DNA of 64,000 bases. Source: Blastocystis hominis. Its lineage: Eukaryota > Sar > Bigyra > Opalinata > Blastocystidae. Location of the stretch: the NCBI RefSeq assembly GCF_000151665.1, contig NW_013171815.1, positions 1,749,153 through 1,813,152 of the forward strand, in the 5' to 3' direction. Below are positions 10,135 to 23,158 of this stretch, one piece after another (position 1 is the stretch's first letter; each line of letters opens with the position of its first letter). A program made the position numbers and the translations under genes. The notes under the pieces are model-generated. The model did no database searches, was not told the DNA's origin, and saw nothing but the letters and a program-made list of their open reading frames with translations.

Positions 10135-12143
10135 TCACAATCCCCTCTCCAAATCCTTTACAAGTTCCGAGAACCCATCCGGATTCGTCCCCTTTCGCTT
10201 CCCCATAATCTTCTCTAAATCAACACTCGTCACCGTTTCCTTCTCCAGCAACAGCTTCGCCAGCTGATCCACATATCCCCGATTCTCCTTCAGCATCTCC
10301 ACAGCCTTCTGATACGCCTCCACCATCAACCGCCGCTTCTCCGCCTCGATCGTCTTCGCCGTTTCTTCGCTCACACTCCCCGCCTCTTCCGGATCCTCCA
10401 CGCCGTACCACACCGGTCCCAGCTTCTCGCTGAAGCCATACTTCGCCACCATGCCCTCCGCGATCTCCGTTCCTTTCCGCAGATCGTCTTGGCTTCCCGT
10501 GGTCACATCGCCCATGCACACTTTCTCCGCCGCGCGGCCTCCCAAAATCTGCACGAGCAGTTCTTTCAACTCCGCCTCGGAGTACATCGCGAGCTCTTTC
10601 GGGAGACTCTGCGTGAACCCCAACGCGCCGTTCGTCCGCGGGATAATCGACACTTTCAGACACGGATCGGTGTGTTCGCAGAGCCATCCAATCACCGCAT
10701 GACCCGCTTCGTGATACGCGACGCGCTGCCGCTCTCGCTGCTGCATCGTTTTGCTCTCTTTCTTCATGCCGCACATCACGCGGTCCGCTCCATTCATGAT
10801 ATCCTGCAGCCACACCTCGTCGACGCCTCGACGCACCGCTTGCAGCGCCGCTTCGTTCACGATGTTGCTGATATCCGCTCCCGTATATCCGGGCGTCAAC
10901 TCCGCGATTTGCTTCGCCAGCATTTCCCGATCATCGTGGAGCTTCACGCGCTTTAGATAGATCTCGGCAATGTCGCGTCGGCCCTGCAAATCCGGCTTCT
11001 CCACATCGATATGCCGGTCAAACCGCCCAGCGCGAAGCAGCGCGGGGTCCAAAATGTCGACTCGGTTCGTGCTGGCGAGCACCACGACGTTATCCGTCGA
11101 TTTGAATCCGTCCATTTCCACCAAGATCTGATTCAACGTTTGTTCGCGTTCGTCCGAGGCGCCAGAATAGCGGCCACCGCCTCGCTTCTTGCCGATCGCA
11201 TCGATTTCGTCGATGAACACGATGCACGGCGCGTTTTTCCGCGCCTCCGCGAAGAGATCGCGCACTCGCTTCGCTCCCACGCCCGCGTACAATTCGATGA
11301 AATCCGAGCCGCTCATGTACAGAAACGGAACGCTCGCTTCGCCTGCCGCCGCCTTCGCGAGGAGCGTTTTGCCGGTACCGGGGGGACCGGAGAGCAGAGC
11401 TCCCTTGGGAATGCGAGCTCCGATGTTGAGGTATTTCTCTTGGTTCTTGAGGAAGTCGATGAATTCCATGATCTCCGTTTTGGCCTCGTTGATTCCAGCG
11501 ACGTCCTTGAAGCGAACCCCGGTCTCTTTCACGATCTCGATCTTCTTCTTGATGTTTCCACTCATCATGTTGCGCATTTTTTCGAAAAAGTTCTCCTCCT
11601 CCTCCGGCAAAATCGTAAAGTCATCCTCATCCAAACGATCGGACTTGTTGGGGGGAGCTTCTTCGTCCTTGGGCTTCTTGGAGGATTGTTCCTTCTTGTA
11701 GCTAGAGCCCAGCTCGATTACAGGAATTGCTTCCTCAGGCTTTTTCGGCTCATCGACAAACTCGATGTTTTTATCGTTTTTCAGATCTTCTTCCGTGGGA
11801 GTATCTGTAAAGCGGCGCTTGCGAGAATTGAACAGCTGTTCTCCCAACTTGGCAAGATCTTCTCTCTGTTTAGGAGACATTGACATCGCCTGCCTCATTG
11901 CCATACGTTGCACCTCTTTAGGCACACTGTTCATCATGTTTTTCACTAAGAATTACAAAGTCACATCTAAACTACAAAATTCCTCTAAATCATCCTCCTT
12001 CTTCTTATCGGCATCACTAAAACTACGAAAGAATGTAGAGAAGCGAGGAATCGTTCTAATAGAAGAACGGCAAACAGAACGTATCTAATTGTCATTTTCG
12101 AACAAAACAAAATCACTCCTCTCACTTGAAGGGCAAACAACAT
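10135..12143 (-). CDS. FtsH/m-AAA-like ATP-dependent metalloprotease
   Basis: This is an AAA+ zinc protease for quality control in the mitochondrion-related organelle. Three exons, with introns 12085-12116 (32 nt) and 11946-11975 (30 nt); 648 aa. The first exon yields an Arg/Ser-rich leader ([20 protein letters not shown]), a good presequence. The AAA domain has Walker A GPPGTGKT, Walker [12 protein letters not shown] and the SRH ([16 protein letters not shown]). The protease domain has HEAGH and a [11 protein letters not shown] third-ligand region. All catalytic residues are present. However, the two transmembrane helices and the intermembrane domain of Afg3/Yta12/FtsH, which belong between leader and AAA domain, are not there. 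That span (about residues 30-180) is charged, Lys/Glu-rich and soluble-looking. I found no other in-frame exon for them. Confidence 0.88.
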
Positions 12144-12369
12144 TCTCTTTGCCAAAAAACACAATTCTGGAATTCCAAAAAATGGAGCTTTCTTCGATTT
12201 TTGGGCTACCATTATACAACATCATTTCGATGCTTTTCTCAAAGTTTCATGCAGCATCTCTTCATCGTTCACACATTATTGCCGTTTCGTCATTCTCTAC
12301 AGAATGCAACGTGGCAGCAATTGATTGGTAACCCCCAATTTCTCTCTTCGTTTAGGGATTAACACAAAA

Positions 12370-13803
12370 ATGAGTTCCTTTATGTTTGCATTTGGATCGT
12401 TGCATCATATATAGAGAAGAATATAGAAGAGATGCAGGCTTTCGAAACGTTATCCAATTGGCAATTGGATTTGGATTTATTTATTTTGGTACGAAGCTTG
12501 GTATCTGGCTAATATGAATAGGATTGAGAACGACCCAGAGCTATACTGTCCCTCTTTTAGGAAACCTGGGTTCTCTGTCTCTTTCCATTGCATATTTTGG
12601 CTATGCATTCGCAAATCTCTTTGTACCTTCCATGGTATCCGCCTTTAAGAACGAACGTTTGGCTATGGCATTTGCCTCTATGGAATACCCGTATTGATCC
12701 ATAATTTGGACTTATATCACAGCATTTATACCTACTTCTTCGTTTACGTTATTCCATGGGTGTGCATTATCTGGTCGGTTGTGCACGGATTTGCAGCTTC
12801 CGTATTCTGGGCATGTCAAGGTGTGTATCTATCTACGAATTCCACCGATGAAAATCGGGGTCGTCGTGCAGGAATATTCTGGAGTATCTACATGATGGGC
12901 GCTGTAATTGCCGCGGATCCAACCTAATTCGCAGGTGTTTGGCAATCTCTGCGTGTACATCATCACCAAGTTCATGGACATCCAAGCCGGTGGAGGTCCC
13001 GGCTGGAACGGCTCCACTTCCATTCTCTTCATCTTCCTTGGCACCGTGAGTATCTGCGGCCCGTGGATCCTTTTCCGCTTGAAACCCGCTCAAGATCCCA
13101 TGGAACGAGCCACCGGACACACGATTTTGCAAGACCTCACCAGCGTGATGAAGCTCCTCTTCACTCCCAAAATGCTCTGCTTGGTGCCTCTCTTCCTCTG
13201 CCTGGGCTTCCAATCGATTTTCGTGAACAGCATGTACAATCGGCAGATCGTCAACAAGGGCGACATCTCGCTGTACATGATCATCTACACCATCGTGGAG
13301 GTCACTGCAGGGTATATTCACGGTTGGTTCATCGATCGCATCGGACTGTTCCCGATGTTGATCGTGTACTTGATTATCGGTGGATGCTCGATGGCACTGG
13401 CCTACCTAGCGAATTCCACGCAGAATCTTTTGTTCATCCCGCTGTATATTCTGTTTTCGCTCACTGATTCCGGATTGCAGACATTCGTAGGCTTGGAGGG
13501 AGGAACCATTAAGTGTAGTGTCTGACTGTGGTGGGCAGATACTTTAAAACCGAGAAGACGACAGCGAACGCGATCTTCCGCATGTTCCAGTCGCTAGGAG
13601 GAGGAATTTGCTATCTGTCTGGTGGACTGTTTGTGGATCAGGGGGCCACTTCGTCTACGCCGCAACAGCTGTTGCAGGAGGTGATGTTGAGCTCAGGATT
13701 TTTCGTGGTGTGCTTCTTGTGCTATATGATATTTTACGTGGCATATGAGAGACGAAATCGAGAAACAGTCGAGTTGGCTCAGACTTTTGTTGAGGAAAAT
13801 TAG
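12370..13803 (+). CDS. UNC93-like multi-pass membrane protein (MFS superfamily)
   Basis: Six exons, with introns 12384-12414, 12489-12521, 12691-12722, 12904-12934 and 13513-13538; 426 aa. After a short cytosolic start (MSSFIEEYRRDAGFRNVIQ) the protein is a run of about 11-12 hydrophobic helices, for example AIGFGFIYFG, YTYFFVYVIPWVCIIW, ILFIFLGTVSICGPWILF and MLIVYLIIGGCSMALAYL. It contains the UNC93 features ACQGVYLSTNS and ENRGRRAGIFWSIYM ahead of the central helices. UNC93 proteins bind or regulate channels and receptors; the substrate here is unknown. The last intron (26 nt) is the least certain, but it restores FKTEKTTANAIFRMFQSLGG, which fits the family. Confidence 0.75.
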
Positions 13804-14092
13804 TTGCTTTATTGTTTTTAATTTGTCTTGTTTTTTAAAGGAAAGTGGAAGATCGTTATTGTTGTTTCCAACTGCAATTATCTTTCCATTCTATCATCTG
13901 TTGGATTTTGCTTGATCGATATTCCATTCGATTGTCTATCGAATGACATGAATGAATTCCATTTGTTGCACACAAAACGAGCTGCATAAGATTGTGTTGT
14001 ACTCAGAAAACAACAACAACAACAACAACGTAAAGAATACATCTATTTAAACCCTTTGTACATCTTCCTTTCTTATCCCACAATCCAATCCT
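13804..14092. other. convergent intergenic region with AAC repeat
   Basis: A 3'-to-3' gap between the UNC93-like gene and UFD1. It contains a (CAA)n tract at 14011-14029 and no exact octamer on either strand. Confidence 0.4.
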
Positions 14093-14807
14093 TCAAATGT
14101 CCTCCTCCATCGGAACGAAGTCGATCACCAGGTTCGTATTGTTGATATCGATTACGGGTTCGGGCTCACAATGAACAATATCTACAATACACTCAGTCCA
14201 AATTTAGTACCAATAAAGTATTGCTGATTATTGAACTTGATAGGAACGTGTCCTCCCTCTGCTAAAACGACGAAATGCCTTAGCTGCTCTTCAAATCTTT
14301 ATTTAGAATACGAATCGACACCTACGTCGCCTTAATATCAGGAACCGAGAGCAGTTCTTCGTTACAAATGCGAACCGCCACTGATTTTCCTTTTGGGATG
14401 GAGATGTTTTCGATGCGAATGTAGGATCCAATTTTTAAGTCGAGATCGTTCATCATCTGCGAATCATTGCAATTCAAAAGAAAAACCCATTGTGGCATAA
14501 AGCATGTACCCGTGTTTGCCGTGAATTCCTCGACTGAGCAATAGGTTGTGTACTTTTCGGTGGTGATTCGAAATTTCATAGGGTTTTGGACTGTTTTTCT
14601 GACTAAAAGTGAGAAAGCACAAGATTGGTTACAGAGCAGATCCATCGAGTAAGAAGACAGAATAACTACAAATCAAATTTGTTATCCGTGTATACCGTGG
14701 TCTCCATTATCGTTTTTAGCTCTCGAAAGGCTGTAAGGAATCACCTGCAAAAACTCTTGATAAGGTCTTTCAGTTACACGAAAATGGTATGTACTACTCT
14801 TGCTCAT
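14093..14807 (-). CDS. UFD1 homolog (Cdc48/p97 cofactor)
   Basis: UFD1 with NPL4 guides ubiquitinated substrates to Cdc48/p97, for instance in ER-associated degradation. Five exons, with introns 14666-14695, 14603-14632, 14297-14325 and 14182-14210; 198 aa. The spliced protein follows the UFD1 double-psi-barrel domain: YHFRVTERPYQEFLQVIPYS, VILSSYSMDLL (for the usual IIMPPSALDQL), QNPMKFRITTEKY, CSVEEFTANTGTCFMPQWV, IENISIPKGKSVAV and IDFVPMEEDI. It stops there, so the C-terminal region that contacts Cdc48 and NPL4 in longer homologs is absent or very short. Its ATG is only 35 bp from the octamer that ends CCDC93. Confidence 0.85.
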
Positions 14808-14841
14808 TGACAAGTACCTTGCGAAATTCAATTGGTTCCAT

Positions 14842-14849
14842 AACAAACA
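14842..14849 (-). terminator. poly(A)-site octamer TGTTTGTT for CCDC93
   Basis: Lies 10 nt after the TAG of the CCDC93 gene on the minus strand. Confidence 0.7.
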
Positions 14850-14859
14850 AAACTAACAA

Positions 14860-16788
14860 CTATTTTCTAAACTTCGTTCTGCGACTCTGCACTTCCCGGA
14901 GCCTCTTCATCAGTTCTTTGTTGTTCTCGCATTCCACATGGAATGTGTGCATCAATTTGGAGTGTACACGCGTCTTTTCCTGCACCATTGCCTGATTCTC
15001 CCGAATTGCTTTCAACATTCGGTTCTTCTTCTTCAAATCCGTATTTCGCTGTTGCGTCACTCCAACGAGCTCTACGTGCCACTCCCTCCCCATCTCTACG
15101 GTGCGTAACCGAGGCGAGCGCCGCGCCAAGCGTTCCCGAAACGCCATGCAGCGAATTCTGCGATTTCTGGACGGTTTCCGACAGCGATTCGAGGAATTTC
15201 AAGTGAGATTGATAGGGATCCAAAACGCTGTGCAGACTATTCAGCACATCGTAGTACTGGGAAAGTCGCACGGACCCTTCCACGATAAGTTCGATGAATT
15301 TGGAGATTTCGTTCTCGAACTAGGCGTCACAAACCGCGGGGATTCGCACGAACAGCAGCTCCGCTTTGGAGGGAATCATCTCGAGAAAGCAGCGCGATTT
15401 GAGAATGTCCACGTTGAGCGATCGGTAGATGGAAAGCAGCGACAACAAGCTCTGTTGGACCTTTTCTTCGATCCCCGCGACCATGAAATACTGTTCCTGT
15501 TCGTGCTGGACGATCTGCTTTTTGTTCTCTGCTTGCTGGCGAAGCTGGCGAAGCTCCTCATCGTGGAGCTCCTTGCTGGCGTTTCGCTGTGTGCTGAGCG
15601 ATTCGAGAAGACGAAGAAGCTGCCGAAGTTCCTGCACTTTGTTGAGTGTTCTGCGCGTAAAGCGGAAGGAAAAGGAGGCTACGCATCGTCCTGGTTTGTG
15701 GTAAGCGCGTCTTGCAGCGCACATTCGATTTGTTGGTATTTGGTTTGCAACGCTTGGTACCGTTCTCTGCATTCATTCCGCTCTTCCACCGCTTTCTGTT
15801 CCCGTTTTCTCATGGTCAAAATCTCGCGGATTCGCTGCTGTTTGGTGTGGAGAAGCTGAACGATGTCGGACACGCTCTGCACGTCCTCCGGAGCGTCGAA
15901 CGCCGCTGCGTTCATCGGTGAATTGACTGCTGCGTTCATCGGTGAATTGGCTGCTGCGTTGAAATCAGCGACGAAATCGGAAGCTAAGGACAGCGTGTCG
16001 TTGTAGGTTCCGCCTGCCAGATAGCTCTGGGACTGCAGGTAGGCGATGAAGGTGAAAATGCAGCGCGGGTTGCAGGGGGAAACTGCGAGTTAGGACAGAC
16101 GGAGAGGACGACTGATCGTTGAGGTGGTTTGGCATGAAAGCATGGCGGTGGACTGGAGATCGGTCGCTGATGTTGAAGAAGGAGAAGAGAACCAGAGCGA
16201 AGAAACAGCGTCTGGGGGAGCATCGGAAGCATCAAAACAGAATTCATCTTCGAAGAGTCGCTGAGCGGCCAGCGACTCATAGGAAGGAAGAGAATTGCGG
16301 ATTTCGATGATTTTCTCTTTTAACCAGGTCAGCAGTGTTTCCATCGCCTTGTAGTCCATTCCCTGGATTTGCTGGGGACTCAGGCGATTTGGATACTTCA
16401 TTCTACTATCAAAACGGAAAGAGAGAGTTACTGAATGAGACATTTGATAATGTTCTCGGAAATGGCAATCTTTTTCCCTAGACTCATCCCCTCCGAATAG
16501 GCAATATCACGATTGAATTCGGGCTTTATATAGCCAATACACCAGGAAAGACCTCCTATCAAAGTCTCAAAAGGATTTAGCTCTTCCCGACTCCGTAGTC
16601 GTACTCTAGAGATCGAAGAAACATTGAAGGCGTTACCCATAGTAACCAATCTCATCTAAAATTGCCAGGATTGCATCGAATCCAGAGCGCGGCTTTTTAC
16701 GCATTACCACACGCTCCCCAGGGGTCAGTTCAAAGATGTTTCCATTGCTGGTAAACAAACCTCCCGTTTGATCTCCTACAGATGGCAT
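14860..16788 (-). CDS. CCDC93 homolog (CCC/Commander complex subunit)
   Basis: CCDC93 belongs to the CCC part of the Commander complex, which recycles membrane proteins from endosomes. Seven exons, with introns 16606-16636, 16403-16431, 16083-16112, 15651-15682, 15320-15349 and 15072-15099; 582 aa, near the usual size. The N-terminal NN-CH-like domain is well conserved: FDAILAILDEIGYYGVRLRS, LNPFETLIGGLSWCIGYI, GKKIAISENIIKCLI and RLSPQQIQGMDYKAMETLL. The rest is coiled coil (about residues 230-580: TMRKREQKAVEERNECRERY, LHDEELRQLRQQAENKKQ and a basic end). A small repeated insert (NSPMNAA twice) precedes the coiled coil. The call rests mainly on the N-terminal block. Confidence 0.83.
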
Positions 16789-17138
16789 AATCGTGTCTCA
16801 GTGCAGGGTATTCACAACAGAGACAAGAAATGAAAATTAGGAAACTCTATGAGAAAAAGTTTCGTAACGAGGAATATTTCAACATTTGTGATTTTGAACT
16901 TTTGTGCATTACGTTTTTTGAGTTGCAAATAATCAATGAATGCTTATAACGAGGTATGATAGTATGTTTCTGTGCCCGAATCATAGGGATTCAGCTCGGA
17001 GCGTGAATCTCTCCAATTACAATATTATAGCAACGAAGAAAGTGTGGTAGAAAATTCATCTTCTGTATTTTTCAATGCGAATCGTTATTGTCCTAGGAGA
17101 ACCGTTTTAACTCCTACATAAGTGGAACATCTTCTACG
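16789..17138. promoter_or_regulatory. divergent intergenic region, CCDC93 / PDZ-FYVE
   Basis: A 350-bp gap between genes transcribed away from each other. No distinct element seen. Confidence 0.3.
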
Positions 17139-19333
17139 ATGATCGAAAGCGAAGAAGAGAAAAGAGACACTACGTTTCGTTACGAATTGCCGTTGGCTGT
17201 GGGAACAACGATCCGTAGAGTTTGCTTTCACGGATGCGTATAATCGTAGACGATCTACCACCTTCTAAACTTATGTTATTCAAAGAATATCTTGTCTTTC
17301 AATGGCAACATCCCCTACGGAGAGTTTGCATACAGCTTTTTCTCAACAGCAGGTTTTCCATCAAAATAGGCCAGGACAAACAAAATTTCGATCCTCATGA
17401 CTGCCGCAATCTCCTCACCCTAGAAGAAGAGTCCCTCATCGACTCTTTCAAGCACGAATACCTCGTTCTCTTCAACGAACACAAGGGACTCACCGTTCTC
17501 ACCTTCATCGTCACCAATGACAAAATGGAAGGCAATGGCCGCGTTCTTCTCCATATTCGCTCAGCTCCTTCCCCCGATCGCTCCGCCACCGACTCAAACG
17601 ATTCGTCCCGCATGGGCTCCTCCCTCTCTCCCCACAGCCTTTATTTCCCGCGATCTCCCGTCCGTTTCACCCATCCTTCCACTTCAAAACCCGTCCCTTC
17701 CTCGATTCCACGTTTCTCCCTTTCCCCACAGAGCTCGCTCCCCACCGACCGAGCCGTCCAGCAGCCCTCCTCCTCGAAAAAACCCGTTCAATCTTCGCTC
17801 TCCGAATTGAGCGGGCTTTTTGCTTCGCGCCCGCCAGTCTTCCAGCACGACGGTTTCCACTATTCCACGACCTTCGCGACTCCCAGCGAGGACTCCGCCG
17901 CGCTGCTCCCCTCCATTGTGTTCCAGCGAGCCGATCCCTCCACCCCGGAACACAATTCCTTCACGGACTCCGATGATTGGTCCGAATCCACCGAGTGGAA
18001 CTTCCAGCGCTACTCCACCGCCGAGACCGACCCGCTCTCCGCCGCCTCGCTCTCCTCCGACCCTCCCGATCCCCCGGCGAAGCAGCTTTCCCGCCACCGC
18101 TGGAACCTCCTCTTCGCCGACGACGAAACGCCCGCAAACGCGGGAAACGCGGTTTTCGAGGCGTCGTTGGAAGAGTGGAAACGGGGAAACCGGATGAGGA
18201 GTAGGATGAAACCGCCGAAGGAGAAGGCGGAAGTGCCGCCTATCGAGGTCTGCCAGTCGTTTGGGTGCCATGAGGTGGTTCCGCGGTTATCGCAGCGGGA
18301 GAAACGGGTGTGTCAGCAGTGTCTGTTTGTGTACTGCGAGAACGTATCGATTCCCGCGGTTCTGAACCCTAGCACAAGCCGAAAAAGCGGATCGTGAACG
18401 GGAAAGAGCTGCTTCTCTGCGACCACTGCTACGAGTCGAACTTCGTTTCCCCGGTTTCCCCTTTTCACCGTAGAAGAAAAAGCCGGACGTGACGGTGCTG
18501 ACCCCGACGGACAAGGACTCGCTGTCCTCGATCACGACGCACACCACCTCGCCGCAGCCGCTCCCCGTGGTTGTGACTTTTATGTCGTCTCCGCTGGGCG
18601 TCTCGCTGCAGAGCGGGACGGACGCGCGGAACGCGATGCTCGTGAAGGTGGAGCGCTTCGAGAACAACGACTACGGGATGAAGGTCCCGCTGAACAGCTT
18701 CGTTCTGCAGATCAACGACGTCGTGACCATCGATCGTCCCTACCAGGAAATTCTCACGCTCATCAAGAAATTCCCGCTCCCCATCGTCATCACCTTCGGA
18801 CCTCTCTCCGATTCCCGCATGCAGAACATCCGCACGGTTCTCTGTTTCCACTTTGGAGGGTCGGTTCATCTGCAGCGGTGAGAGAACCGCGGGAACGTCT
18901 GTGCAACTTCGCGATGTGCTCGCAGCCGATTTTGGAGTCCACGTCGCATCTCTGCGCCGTCTGCGAGCGCTGGTACTGCAAATATCACTGCCGAAGACTG
19001 CTCTATCTCGACGGAAACTCGCCTTCCTACGTCTGTCAGTTCTGTTTCCCGCTGTTTTTCAATCCGTTCGAGTCGGAGGAGCCGAGTAACCGCGGGAATG
19101 AGGTGGGATGGGATGTAGCTCCGTGGATCCCGGATTATATCGTGGAGGAGTGCACGGATGTGGAGTGCGACGTACAGTTTTTGTCGTTGATGCATCCGTT
19201 TCGGAAGCGAAAGCATCATTGCCGATTGTGCGGGAATGTCTTCTGTGACAAGCATTGCTCGAAGCGGGTGTTCCTGCCGGAGAAGAATATCCCGGATATG
19301 GTGCGCGTTTGTAATTTGTGTTTTTCGCTGTGA
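17139..19333 (+). CDS. PDZ and FYVE zinc-finger protein, probable endosomal adaptor
   Basis: Six exons, with introns 17220-17249, 17324-17352, 18344-18372, 18445-18473 and 18844-18875; 681 aa. An N-terminal domain of about 140 aa is unrecognised. A Ser/Pro-rich linker of about 220 aa follows. Next is a Cys-rich finger (VCQQCLFVYCEN ... LLCDHCYESNF), then a PDZ-like segment (LGVSLQSGTD ... VLQINDVVTIDRPYQEILTL), a second Cys/His cluster (CAVCERWYCKYHC ... YVCQFCF) and a terminal FYVE finger with WIPD, RKRKHHCRLCGNVFCDKHC and RVCNLCF. The R(K)HHCR motif is the PI3P-binding signature, so early-endosome localisation is expected. The two N-terminal introns are inferred from frame only. The octamer lies 70 bp downstream. 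Confidence 0.75.
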
Positions 19334-19403
19334 GGAAAGAGGGGTTGAATGAGGTGTAGGCTGGAACAGCATAATAAGGAATTGTAAAATAGATCGTATG
19401 AGG

Positions 19404-19411
19404 TGTTTGTT
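19404..19411 (+). terminator. poly(A)-site octamer TGTTTGTT for PDZ-FYVE gene
   Basis: Context T-GAGG-TGTTTGTT, 70 nt after the TGA and 52 bp before the DHFR-TS start. Confidence 0.7.
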
Positions 19412-19463
19412 TTCAATCACATTAGTGCGTCAAGTTATTTTTTATTTTACTTGCACATTTGAG

Positions 19464-21139
<1,676 letters not shown>

Positions 21140-21143
21140 GGAG

Positions 21144-21151
21144 TGTTTGTT
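21144..21151 (+). terminator. poly(A)-site octamer TGTTTGTT that creates the DHFR-TS stop
   Basis: Context ATT T-GGAG-TGTTTGTT. Cutting after the T turns ATT T into ATT TAA, ending the protein at the conserved TS C-terminus. Confidence 0.85.
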
Positions 21152-21640
21152 TAAATCAGTGGTTCATTTGAATTAGGACTCCATTAGCGTTTTCTTTTTT
21201 AGCAGTCTCATTCGAAGCGATTCCTCGTCACTTTCCCAACACACTTTTTCTATTGGAATAGAATACTTTTTGTTGTCTATGAGTAATAAATGATGATGAT
21301 AATAGTGTAATTGTCAATCGGTAATGAAATAATAATAACATAGCATGGAGATCTAGATGATGTTGTTGTTGTTGCTGCTATGAATGTGTTAACTATTGGA
21401 GTAATGGGTGAATGATTGGATAAAAGGATTATTACGAAGTTTTATTTATAGTATTGGGAGGGTATATATTAAAAAGCGAGTACAAAATAGGGGAAAACTA
21501 ATTCGAAATAATTACCTCTATTGCATTATACTACTACCATAAATATAGCTATAATAACTAAATGAGCTATTATAAAGCATTTCGTTATTAATAGATTATG
21601 TTTCCAAATAAACTGTTTCTTTATATTTCATTACATTTAG
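21152..21640. other. AT-rich intergenic region
   Basis: Begins the AT-rich stretch and carries TGATGATGATAATAG-type simple sequence. Its last 45 bp resemble the sequence upstream of the intact MORN/LRR gene at 35290-35335, so they are part of the duplicated unit. Confidence 0.4.
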
Positions 21641-22474
21641 ATACAAAACATTGTTGATTTTGTCAATTCTGTTATTAGTAACTATCACATTGATAGTTTC
21701 ATTATTCAAAGTGTACAGGCATGCTTGGGTAAAGAAATGAAACCAAATGGCTGGATTTCACTCATATTGAGTAATGGAGTATGTTTATTATTGCAATTCA
21801 ATAATGGAGTATTCATGAATCAAGGATTTGTCCTCAATGAGCAGAAAGTGTTGAAAGTGTTTGGAAATCATCAAATTGGTGCTATTTCCTATAATGAAGA
21901 ACAATCCATAGAAGTAGTAGAAGGAATAGTGGATTTGGATCATGGAAGTCGATTTGAAGGTTTGGTATTGACAGAAAACGAAAAAGAAGGTAGAATAGGA
22001 ATTCCATTTGGATATGGTGAAATATATGATGATGATGGAATATTGGTGTACAAGGGCATAACGATCAATTGGAAACGATTTGGATATGGAACGAGTTATC
22101 ATAATAATGGATGTATTGAATATGAAGGATATTGGTGTGATGATAATCGATTTGGTAAAGGAATTGTCTATGATCGATATGGTAAATTAGTGAATGAATG
22201 TGAATGGTATAATGGAATTGAAAGTGATATTGATGAAAAATATGAAGGAGATGGAAGCAAACCACTGAATATCGGAATGAAACATTTGAAACTGATTGAC
22301 AATTGTGTATTGATTGATTTGGATGTTTCATTGTTGTATAATTTGGAATCAATCGAAATCGACAATAATTGTTTTGAATCAATGAAATCATTCCAAATCG
22401 ATGGATTGAATCGATTGAAAACTATCAAAATCAAAAGCAATTCATTTACTCAAGTGATAATAATTGTAGAATAA
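21641..22474 (+). pseudogene. truncated copy of the MORN/BspA-LRR gene
   Basis: Base-for-base similar to 35338-36150, roughly nine in ten positions by eye. The ATG of the intact copy is ATA here, so the first ATG is codon 33 (21737). The frame then runs through the MORN-like part (RIGIPFGYGEIYDDDGILVY, IEYEGYWCDDNRFGKGIVYD) and the first LRR units (LYNLESIEI, GLNRLKTIKI). It ends early at QVIIIVE plus stop, where the intact gene continues with more LRR exons. Downstream sequence to about 22540 is degenerate. An expressed short protein from 21737 is possible, but missing both ends argues for a decaying copy. Confidence 0.65.
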
Positions 22475-23127
22475 AGGAAAATGAAGAGTATAAAAGAGAG
22501 GAAAAATCATTCATTTTAACCTTACATAGCAATTCTATATTAATATCGATGTACTCATCAACATATCAACCATTATTGTATTGAAAATGAAATGTGTCAT
22601 GTTTTGTATAGTTTTTTACGTATTCGTTTTCTACAAAAGATGTCAGTTTATTATTACAAACATAGATTTGATTACATCCCAATAGTTCACTACTGTCGAT
22701 ATTACCGATTTTTTTATCACTATTAAGAGTATTATTTGATCTACTGGATAAAGGCCATTTTCACCAAATAACCAAACAACGAATCTTGAATGCCAATATT
22801 ACACTCGATGCGTTGTATTTTATCTATTTTAACTTTGTAATATGGTAAGTCCGGTAAATGACTCTAATATTCAAAAAAGCATTCATAGCTGTTTGGATTT
22901 GCTTCAAATGCATGTACAGATATCAATACATCATGATTGATTATCTTATAAAATGCTTATATTTGCTCAACGATTGTGTTTGTATTGCATTCCATTACGT
23001 CCATTAGTTACAATCTACACCAAGCAACCTATTCTAGTCTTCATTTCAATTGTTTCCTTTTCACTTCCCATATCCAACACACCACACATCATTCATCCTT
23101 CAAGTCCTTCAACTATCCTTGTATTTC
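22475..23127. other. AT-rich intergenic region
   Basis: Between the truncated MORN/LRR copy and the 3' end of the large MG2-like gene. No supported gene; simple AT-rich sequence and degenerate LRR remnants near its start. Confidence 0.35.
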
Positions 23128-23135
23128 AACAAACA
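23128..23135 (-). terminator. poly(A)-site octamer TGTTTGTT for MG2-like gene
   Basis: Lies 23 nt after the TAG of the large minus-strand gene. Confidence 0.65.
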
Positions 23136-23158
23136 ATAACACTTCTCACACATACTCT

